Part shown: positions 1-5,023 of the stretch, in pieces | How positions within the stretch are numbered: the stretch's first letter is position 1 | Layout of the letters: each line of letters begins with the position of its first letter | Origin: NaphS2 sp964588535 | Lineage (GTDB): Bacteria > Desulfobacterota > DSM-4660 > Desulfatiglandales > Desulfatiglandaceae | Length of the DNA stretch: 8,061 nucleotides | Direction of reading: 5' to 3' | Assembly: GCA_964588535.1 (NCBI GenBank) | Contig: CAZPQA010000123.1 | Location: 1-8,061, forward strand | Position numbers and translations under genes: made by a program | Notes under the pieces: model-generated | What the model was told of the DNA's origin: nothing | Databases searched by the model: none | Seen by the model: the letters and a program-made list of their open reading frames with translations, nothing else

Positions 1-269
1 AATTGATGGATCGTATTGTAGGGGCCGCCGGCCTTGACCCCATCGATCGCACCGTGCCCGCCAGTCTGGCGTACACGGCAGGCTGTCTCCTTGAAATGAT
101 CTACAGGATATTCAGGCTTCAAGGGGAACCGCCCATGACGCGTTTTTTGGCCAAACAGCTGTCTACGGCCCACTGGTTTGACATGAGCGCGGCCCGAAAA
201 GAACTGGGATACAAGCCCGCCATTTCCATTGAAGAGGGGTTCAAGCGTCTGACAGAATCATTAGGATAG
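1..269 (+). CDS. NAD(P)-dependent epimerase/dehydratase-type reductase, C-terminal fragment (OleD / 3-beta-HSD-like)
   Basis: Only the last 88 residues are visible; the frame is open to the left edge, so the N-terminal Rossmann fold and the catalytic YxxxK lie outside the window. The visible part has the C-terminal layout of extended short-chain dehydrogenases. A hydrophobic helix (roughly visible residues 20-38) is followed by a TRFLAKQLST stretch, then HWFDMSAARKELGYKP and IEEGFKRL, the usual ending in which the protein modifies the sugar- or sterol-type substrate pocket. From memory, the TRF-QLST-HWFD-AAR pattern resembles OleD (2-alkyl-3-oxoalkanoate reductase of long-chain olefin synthesis) and 3-beta-hydroxysteroid dehydrogenase relatives. 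The exact substrate cannot be assigned from this fragment. The stop TAG at 267-269 lies 32 bases before the cyclase gene on the same strand, so the two may be cotranscribed. Confidence 0.75.
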   Translation, partial: LMDRIVGAAGLDPIDRTVPASLAYTAGCLLEMIYRIFRLQGEPPMTRFLAKQLSTAHWFDMSAARKELGYKPAISIEEGFKRLTESLG

Positions 270-301
270 AAAACAAACGCCATACATCGGGATCTATTCA
301 C

Positions 302-1495
302 ATGAAAAAATATTACCAAGAACGCTTTGAAGCTCAACGACGTCTTTCAAAAAAACTCGCATCCACCATGGAAGTCAACAAAATCCTGGAAGTACTGAGA
401 GCGGAAACCCGAACCCTGATGCCATCATCCATGGAGACCTGCATCATCATGCTGGATCCTGATGCGCAGAAATACACGCGACCCCTTCAATGCGCCCTGT
501 ACGACAAGCCCGTCAACTGCCTTTCCTGCAAGAAAAACCGCCCCGCCATCCAGAAAGCCCTGGCACTCAGAAAAGGGGTGGTCATTTCGAAAACCAACCC
601 CATTGTCAGGCATGACGATACAACCGTCGATACCGGCCCGGAAGCCGCCATGCCCGTATTTGCGGACGATGACATCGTGGCCGTCATTAATGTGGTATCC
701 CGGCCCGGCGCCCGTTTTACAAGAAAAGACTTCTATTTCATGAAAGACCTTTCCGAAATGGCCGGCAATGCCATCATGGCCGCAAAAAGACACTGGGAAA
801 TGACCCAGGAAAAAATTGACATCAGCCAAAAGCTGGCCCATCTCTCCCCTTTTGTTCCGCAGTCGGTGCGACGTATCGTGGAAACCAACCCCGAATTGCT
901 CAAACAGGAAAAAGAAAGCCGGGAGGTATCCGTCCTCTTTCTGGACCTTGAAGGGTACACCCGGCTCAGCGCCAGCAAAAGCGCGGAGGCGGTGAACCAC
1001 ATGGTGGAAGAGATGTTTTCCAACTTTGTCGATCCCATCCACCGATCGGGTGGGGATATCAACGAAACCGCCGGCGATGGGCTCATGATTATTTTCAAAA
1101 ACGACGACGCAAGAACAAATGCGGTCAATGCGGTCAAAGCCGGCTTTGACATTCATGAGCAAAACCTCCAGCTCAACCATGAAATGGCAGACCGTTTTGA
1201 ACCGGTCAATGTCAATATCGGCATCAACTCCGGCGTGGCCCTGGTGGGGATGACCGTTTTTAAGGGAACGTTGGAAACCCGCATGACCTATACAGCGACG
1301 GGTCCGGTAACCAACCTGGCCGCCCGTCTGGCGGACCATGCGAAAGGCGGGGATATTATCATCGGGGAAGAGACCCAAAAAATGATTGAGGGGCTCTGGC
1401 CGGCATATGATATGGGGCTTGTGCCGTTGAAAGGGATTGATCAATCCCTCAGAGTATACTCTCTTTTGAGGAATCCACTCAAAACAGCGCCTTAG
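302..1495 (+). CDS. GAF domain-class III nucleotide cyclase (adenylate/guanylate cyclase family)
   Basis: A 397-residue cytosolic signalling protein with no signal peptide or membrane segment. A short N-terminal helix (about 5-30) leads into a GAF sensor domain (about 25-160), then a linker helix (165-205) and a class III cyclase catalytic domain (about 207-390). Metal-binding aspartates are D215 (FLDLEGYT) and D259 (AGDGLM). The transition-state residues N338 and R342 are present (VTNLAARL). The two base-selecting positions are unusual: E255 stands where adenylate cyclases have Lys, and T331 where many have Asp. The substrate (ATP or GTP) is therefore uncertain and catalysis is only predicted. 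The GAF part contains C73-x2-C76 plus C64, possible metal or redox ligands. The start ATG follows a weak GGGA about nine bases upstream; Met23 is a less likely alternative because it would trim the first helix. The gene converges on the zinc-protein gene with only 16 bases between stops. Confidence 0.9.
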   Translation: MKKYYQERFEAQRRLSKKLASTMEVNKILEVLRAETRTLMPSSMETCIIMLDPDAQKYTRPLQCALYDKPVNCLSCKKNRPAIQKALALRKGVVISKTNPIVRHDDTTVDTGPEAAMPVFADDDIVAVINVVSRPGARFTRKDFYFMKDLSEMAGNAIMAAKRHWEMTQEKIDISQKLAHLSPFVPQSVRRIVETNPELLKQEKESREVSVLFLDLEGYTRLSASKSAEAVNHMVEEMFSNFVDPIHRSGGDINETAGDGLMIIFKNDDARTNAVNAVKAGFDIHEQNLQLNHEMADRFEPVNVNIGINSGVALVGMTVFKGTLETRMTYTATGPVTNLAARLADHAKGGDIIIGEETQKMIEGLWPAYDMGLVPLKGIDQSLRVYSLLRNPLKTAP

Positions 1496-1511
1496 TGTGT
1501 TTGCCGGGCCC

Positions 1512-1730
1512 TTAAACCGCCGCTTGAGCCGTTTCGACCCCCTGCTCAAACAAGTCTTTTTTCCGTTCTTCCCGCCCCATTTCCCAGATAATACACCGGT
1601 CCCGAAACTTGCAGTAAATGGAAGGATCGGTACAAGAGACCCCATTGTCAAGGCATTCGCTGCAGTAACCTGTTTGATGTTTCTGGCAAGGCACAACGGC
1701 CTCGCGGTTGGGATGATTTTTACACTTCAT
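1512..1730 (-). CDS. Small B-box-like zinc-binding protein
   Basis: A 72-residue soluble protein rich in cysteine and histidine. The N-terminal half has spaced metal ligands C3-x2-H6, C15-x2-H18 and C23-x2-C26, the pattern of a B-box-type zinc finger. A second group (C33, C40, C46) with CKFRDRCIIWE follows, and the C-terminus is charged and helical. The start ATG (1728-1730) was chosen because AGAGG lies seven bases upstream and overlaps the stop of the cytochrome b-like gene. A longer reading in the same frame would run antiparallel inside that gene and is rejected. It is the last gene of the ferredoxin-cytochrome run. Its role is unknown; an assembly or regulatory role for the redox proteins is only a guess from position. 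Confidence 0.75.
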   Translation of the reverse strand: MKCKNHPNREAVVPCQKHQTGYCSECLDNGVSCTDPSIYCKFRDRCIIWEMGREERKKDLFEQGVETAQAAV

Positions 1731-1741
1731 GGATTGCCTCT

Positions 1742-2242
1742 TTACACTGAATCCAACTGGTAATGGTCCGTTTCCCGCGTCCAGCCCCGTTTCATCAAAA
1801 CCAGCACGAGGGCCGTGAAAAGGTATGCCATGGCAAAACCCAGGTGAGAAATATCGATAAAAACTGTAAATGCCGGCGAAAAAAGCACATCCGGCATGTT
1901 CTTGAACACTCTCAAAACACCTGTTGCAACGATCCCTGCCATCAGGATAATTCGGAAATAGGCCGAAGGGGTCAGCTGGAATTTCTTTCTTCCGGTAAGG
2001 ATGTAATCCAGGATGAAATAGGCGAAAAGGCCCAGCAGCACCATGGCCCCCACGTAATGCAGAAAATGCGTTGCATAAAAATCGGCTGACCATGCCATGC
2101 CCGGTATATCGGAAATGTAGTACCGTTTAAAAATGGGCATCTGGCCGAACCCCGTGAAGGTTGTTAATATCATGGCCAGGATGAACACCCGGCGCAACGC
2201 CCTGTTTCCCGCTGTCGATCTGGTTTGATTTGAGGTTTTCAT
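1742..2242 (-). CDS. Four-helix membrane cytochrome b-like protein
   Basis: A 166-residue integral membrane protein with four predicted helices at about residues 19-35, 58-81, 96-113 and 126-150. Histidines H59 and H62 at the start of helix 2 and H133 at the start of helix 4 are the likely heme b ligands, as in di-heme cytochrome b561 and formate dehydrogenase gamma-type subunits. Heme content is inferred. A conserved-looking loop (FTGFGQMPIFKRYYISDIPG) joins helices 1 and 2. GGAGG eleven bases upstream lies inside the last codons of the ferredoxin gene, and only three bases separate that stop from this start, so the two are coupled. The likely job is to pass electrons between the periplasmic iron-sulfur protein and the quinone pool. 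It could instead be a structural anchor; direction of electron flow cannot be read from sequence. Confidence 0.8.
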   Translation of the reverse strand: MKTSNQTRSTAGNRALRRVFILAMILTTFTGFGQMPIFKRYYISDIPGMAWSADFYATHFLHYVGAMVLLGLFAYFILDYILTGRKKFQLTPSAYFRIILMAGIVATGVLRVFKNMPDVLFSPAFTVFIDISHLGFAMAYLFTALVLVLMKRGWTRETDHYQLDSV

Positions 2243-2245
2243 AAC

Positions 2246-3220
2246 TTATTTATCCTCCGATCCCATGCTTTTTTTAGCGCCGACAAAGAATTTTGCCGCA
2301 GCAGCCGCCATACCGGCGATGGGAGCAATCACCATGGCTTTTGCCAGGTTGTCCGCCTGAGCCATGGAATCTTTTACGGGTTCCAAATCCGGTTGGCCCG
2401 GACCTGTTTCAAGGGATTTGTTCAAATCTTCAAAGGGCACGGGAGAAACATAGATGGTATTGGTGCCGCCATTTTCTTTTTCCCCGTAAATATATCCACC
2501 GATTTCTTTTTGAATGGCATGGGCCTCTTTTAAGATCTCATCTCTGGGACCGATTTTCTGCACATCCTCGGGGCATGCATCGATGCAGGCGGGAAGTTGA
2601 CCCTCGGCAATCCGATTGTAGCACCGGTCGCATTTGTACATGACGCCATTCCCCGCGAAAGCGGGCAGCAGATCCAGATACAACCCCACGCCGGTCTGAC
2701 GCTGGGGGATGTGCCAGGGGCAGACATCCTTGCACTTTGAACCACCCAGACAATAATCCGAATTGATCCGGGTGATGCCGTTTTTCAGTTTAAAAGCGGC
2801 ACCCCAGGGACAAAGATCAGCGCAGGGGGGGTTCTGGCAGTGCATGCATCTGCGGGGAATGGTAAATGTTTCTTCTTTTCCATTCACCTTAACGCTGGCT
2901 TCCTGGATATACAGCCAATTATAGGGGGTCAACCGGTCCATGACATCCCTTTTATCGGACCAGTCAGAGACCTTCACCCGGCTGGGGTACATTTTTGGAA
3001 AGGGTTTTTTCGGTTCGGGAAACTTGGGCTCATTGACTTCCTGACAGGCTTCCACGCAAGCCTCGCAGCCGATGCATTTCCGGATATCAATGAGGGTTGC
3101 CAGCTCCTCCACCGAAGATGCTTTGACAGCTTCCGGCATTGGCAGGGAAGATGCGACAGCAGCCCCCGCAGCCGCCAGGCCGCCCTTTATGAATGATCTT
3201 CTGGAAATTTTTCCGTCCAT
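2246..3220 (-). CDS. Tat-exported 4Fe-4S ferredoxin subunit (HybA/DmsB type) with C-terminal membrane anchor
   Basis: A 324-residue electron-transfer protein. A twin-arginine signal (SRRSFIK, residues 6-12, followed by an Ala/Gly-rich helix) marks export of the folded, cluster-loaded protein. Four cysteine groups follow: C49/52/55/59, C125/128/133/137, C157/163/167 and C197/200/212/216. Group three has Gly160 (CLGGSKC) where the family has a second Cys, so it probably holds a [3Fe-4S] or altered cluster. A C-terminal hydrophobic helix (about 293-315) resembles the membrane anchor of HybA. The start at 3220 is preferred over the upstream ATG at 3241 because AGAGGTG sits eight bases before it, inside the extra seven codons, and the Tat motif then falls at the usual position. 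It heads a tight operon with the cytochrome b-like and zinc-protein genes. No molybdopterin, hydrogenase or other catalytic partner is in the window, so the donor or acceptor is unknown. Confidence 0.9.
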   Translation of the reverse strand: MDGKISRRSFIKGGLAAAGAAVASSLPMPEAVKASSVEELATLIDIRKCIGCEACVEACQEVNEPKFPEPKKPFPKMYPSRVKVSDWSDKRDVMDRLTPYNWLYIQEASVKVNGKEETFTIPRRCMHCQNPPCADLCPWGAAFKLKNGITRINSDYCLGGSKCKDVCPWHIPQRQTGVGLYLDLLPAFAGNGVMYKCDRCYNRIAEGQLPACIDACPEDVQKIGPRDEILKEAHAIQKEIGGYIYGEKENGGTNTIYVSPVPFEDLNKSLETGPGQPDLEPVKDSMAQADNLAKAMVIAPIAGMAAAAAKFFVGAKKSMGSEDK

Positions 3221-3228
3221 CTTTGTGT

Positions 3229-3235
3229 CACCTCT
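3229..3235 (-). promoter_or_regulatory. Ribosome binding site deciding the ferredoxin start
   Basis: AGAGGTG on the - strand, eight bases before the ATG at 3220. It lies inside the reading frame that would begin at 3241, which argues that the shorter form is the real product. Confidence 0.7.
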
Positions 3236-3245
3236 AAACATTCAC

Positions 3246-3301
3246 GATCCGTCGGATTTGTACGGATCTCTATGGTAATATCTCATTTGTACACTATAGA
3301 G
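3246..3301. repeat. Inverted repeats in the ferredoxin operon leader
   Basis: GATCCGT (3246-3252) and ACGGATC (3262-3268) form a seven-base inverted repeat with a nine-base loop. Directly beyond it, CTCTAT (3268-3273) and ATAGAG (3296-3301) form a second, wider one. They occupy the 122-base gap between the maf stop and the ferredoxin start. They could be an operator or a leader hairpin. I found no promoter with acceptable spacing here, so the operon may depend on read-through from maf. Confidence 0.35.
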
Positions 3302-3342
3302 TCGGTAGTTTGAAATCGGTTACAACTCTTGAAACTGAAAAA

Positions 3343-3945
3343 TCATGGGAAAGACTTTAGTGCACCACATCGCACCAAGGCCTTAATCAGAGCACACATG
3401 GGAAGTCCCACCACGTTGGTGTAAGAACCGGAAATGGATTCCACCATAAATGAACCCACTCCCTGAATGGCGTATGCCCCGGCCTTACCGAAAGGCTCTT
3501 GGGTCCGGATGTATCCGGCAATCTCTTCTTCGTAGAGGGATTTAAACCGGACCACAGTGGACACGGATTCACAATGGGCCACCATTCCCGAGTGATCAAG
3601 CACACAGAAGCCTGTGATAACCCGATGGTCTTTTCCGTTTAAAACGGAAAGCATCTTACGCGCATCTTCCTGATTTTCCGGTTTTCCCAGCACCCTGCCC
3701 CCGATTACCACAATAGTGTCCGCCCCCAGAATCCAGGAACCCATCTCCCGGGAGCCGACCTCCTTTGCCTTTAAAAGGGCCAGATTCCGGCAAAAGTCTT
3801 CCGGGATTTCGTCACTGCTCTTTTCGTATACCCGGCTCACGACCACCCGGTACGGAAGGCCCATTTGTGCCAGCAGTCTCTTTCTTCTGGGGGAAGCGGA
3901 GGCCAGAACCAGGGGATGATTTTCATCGATGAAGGGTGGTTTCAT
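3343..3945 (-). CDS. maf: Maf family nucleoside triphosphate pyrophosphatase (YhdE-like, dTTP/UTP type)
   Basis: A 200-residue cytosolic enzyme that hydrolyses non-canonical or excess nucleoside triphosphates to monophosphate plus pyrophosphate, a housekeeping role also linked to septum control. The hallmark SASPRRKRLL lies near residue 16. GADTIVV carries the catalytic aspartate, and GKPENQEDA, GKDHRVITGF and YAIQGVGS follow in family order; the last points to the dTTP/UTP subgroup. Length is normal for the family. The ATG at 3945 starts two bases after the tatD stop. A TTG at 3951, overlapping that stop, would add two residues. Neither start has a visible Shine-Dalgarno sequence, so translation probably relies on ribosomes finishing tatD. 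Confidence 0.93.
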   Translation of the reverse strand: MKPPFIDENHPLVLASASPRRKRLLAQMGLPYRVVVSRVYEKSSDEIPEDFCRNLALLKAKEVGSREMGSWILGADTIVVIGGRVLGKPENQEDARKMLSVLNGKDHRVITGFCVLDHSGMVAHCESVSTVVRFKSLYEEEIAGYIRTQEPFGKAGAYAIQGVGSFMVESISGSYTNVVGLPMCALIKALVRCGALKSFP

Positions 3946-3947
3946 TT

Positions 3948-4718
3948 TCAAAGGGGCAGACCGAAAATTGTTCTGGCATTTCGGGTGGTCTGTTCGGCAA
4001 GGGTTTCAAAGGGGATATCCCGCAGTTTCGCAATTTCCCGGGCCGTATGAATCACAAGGCTGGGTTCATTTCGTTTACCCCGTCTGGGTACGGGGGCCAG
4101 AAAAGGCGCATCGGTCTCCACCAGCATGCGGTCCAGAGGGATTGTGGCGGCCACCTCTTTAATTTGCTCTGCCTTTTTGTAGGTGACGGTACCGGGTATT
4201 GAAATATAATATCCCAGGGCAATAAACGCCTCCGCCAGATCCCTGTCCCCGGAAAAACAATGAATAACCCCTTTTCGTTCCCCTTTACCCATTTTTTCCA
4301 AAGTAGCGTAAACCTCTTCGTGGGCATCTCGATCATGGATAATCACAGGCAATTTTGCCGTTTGTGCCAACTCAAGCTGCGCCTGAAAAATCTTTCGCTG
4401 GTTTTCCTTCTCCGAATAGTTTCGATAGTAGTCCAGACCGATCTCACCCCAGGCCACCACTTCCGGTTCAGCGGCCATTGACGTCAGTTTCTCAAAATCT
4501 AAAGCGCTGCATTCATCCGCGTCATGGGGATGACACCCCACCGTAGCAGAAATAAAATCGTACTTACGGGCCAGGTCAATGGCGAATTGGGAACTCTTCA
4601 CATCAATCCCGATTGAAATCATATGAACAATACCCTCCTTTTGCGCCCTCCGGATGACGGCTTCCCTGTCTTTATCGAAGTCCCTCATATCCAGGTGACA
4701 ATGGCTGTCAATTAACAT
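3948..4718 (-). CDS. tatD: TatD family metal-dependent deoxyribonuclease
   Basis: A 256-residue TIM-barrel amidohydrolase-fold hydrolase, complete and of normal length (the family is about 255-265). Metal ligands are all visible: H6 and H8 (DSHCHLD), E92 (WGEIGLDYY), H128 (IIHDRD), H153 (IHCFSG) and D203 (ETDAPFLAP). TatD proteins are cytosolic 3'-5' DNases with roles in DNA repair or turnover; despite the name they are not needed for Tat export. GAGG eight bases upstream supports the ATG at 4718. The stop overlaps the start region of maf, giving a coupled tatD-maf pair. The likely promoter lies within the left copy of the 68-bp repeat. Confidence 0.95.
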   Translation of the reverse strand: MLIDSHCHLDMRDFDKDREAVIRRAQKEGIVHMISIGIDVKSSQFAIDLARKYDFISATVGCHPHDADECSALDFEKLTSMAAEPEVVAWGEIGLDYYRNYSEKENQRKIFQAQLELAQTAKLPVIIHDRDAHEEVYATLEKMGKGERKGVIHCFSGDRDLAEAFIALGYYISIPGTVTYKKAEQIKEVAATIPLDRMLVETDAPFLAPVPRRGKRNEPSLVIHTAREIAKLRDIPFETLAEQTTRNARTIFGLPL

Positions 4719-4749
4719 TACGGTATCCTCATTTTATTCATTTCCAAGA

Positions 4750-4817
4750 GAAAACATCGTTGATGCGCGCCTTTATAATGGGTCAACAACAGTTTATCAA
4801 TGACTATTCATTTCTTT
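4750..4817. repeat. 68-bp direct repeat, left copy (A)
   Basis: Matches 7489-7555 with four substitutions and one one-base indel over 68 positions; similarity stops sharply at both ends. It begins GAAAACATCGTTGATGCG and ends TTCATTTCTTT. On its left is the tatD leader; on its right the sequence changes at once into the IS21-like relic. Confidence 0.9.
4772..4800 (-). promoter_or_regulatory. Likely sigma-70 promoter of tatD-maf
   Basis: On the - strand, TTGATA (4800-4795) and TATAAA (4777-4772) are separated by 17 bases, close to consensus. Transcription would start near 4765, leaving a leader of about 47 bases before tatD. The element lies wholly within repeat copy A. Confidence 0.6.
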
Positions 4818-4907
4818 GCGGGAAGCGGCGAGGAAATCATTGCAGATTCGGGAAGCATCGAGGACATTCTGGGCCAATTGAAATCCGAAAATGAAAAACA
4901 TCACTGA
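4818..4907 (+). pseudogene. Probable IS21-type istA transposase C-terminal remnant
   Basis: An open frame encodes about 29 residues ending GSIEDILGQLKSENEKHH. It is cut exactly at the edge of repeat copy A. An in-frame ATG at 4800 falls inside the repeat, so it is probably accidental. Identity rests mainly on the overlapping downstream istB-like start, since overlapping istA/istB is standard in IS21 elements. The tail itself is not diagnostic. Confidence 0.4.
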
Positions 4908-4980
4908 TCAGCTGTCATATCTGAAACTTCCCTTTTTCCGTGAGAATTATGAAACCATCGGTATAACAAGAGACCCATGA
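4891..4980 (+). pseudogene. Truncated istB-like ATPase (IS21 helper protein) N-terminal remnant
   Basis: A 29-codon frame begins MKNITDQLSYLKLPFFRENY, the characteristic N-terminus of IS21 IstB helper ATPases (a QL-YLKLPF-ENYE pattern), then loses similarity after ENYE and stops at 4978-4980. The start overlaps the preceding frame by 17 bases, as in istA/istB pairs. The Walker A and B regions are absent, so it cannot work. No IS end or terminal repeat could be recognised. Confidence 0.6.
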
Positions 4981-5023
4981 AAATGACAATCCAGCCATTC
5001 AGTTCTTGTCAAAGATATTGCGT
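4981..5023. other. Short gap with no recognisable feature
   Basis: This completes the 305-base interval between tatD and the TPR-cyclase gene (4719-5023); the rest holds the tatD leader, repeat A and the IS21-like relic. No hairpin followed by a T run is visible downstream of the TPR-cyclase stop. Confidence 0.5.

Noticed and set aside
1496..1511. Shared terminator between the converging cyclase and zinc-protein genes
   Set aside because: Only 16 bases separate the stops and no hairpin with a T run was found in or around them.
425..1696. A 423-codon open frame on the - strand antisense to the GAF-cyclase gene
   Set aside because: The + strand frame has all class III cyclase motifs; the antisense product shows no domain and arises from the codon pattern of the real gene.
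1731..2093. Extension of the zinc-protein frame upstream of 1730
   Set aside because: It overlaps the cytochrome b-like gene in another frame on the same strand and has no domain; the ATG at 1730 has a good ribosome binding site.
3221..3241. Upstream ATG at 3241 for the ferredoxin
   Set aside because: It would place the Shine-Dalgarno of the 3220 start inside the coding region and lengthen the Tat signal N-terminus without need.
4800..4907. A complete 35-residue gene starting at the ATG inside repeat A
   Set aside because: The start codon lies in the duplicated non-coding repeat and the body looks like a transposase tail, so it is treated as a fusion accident.
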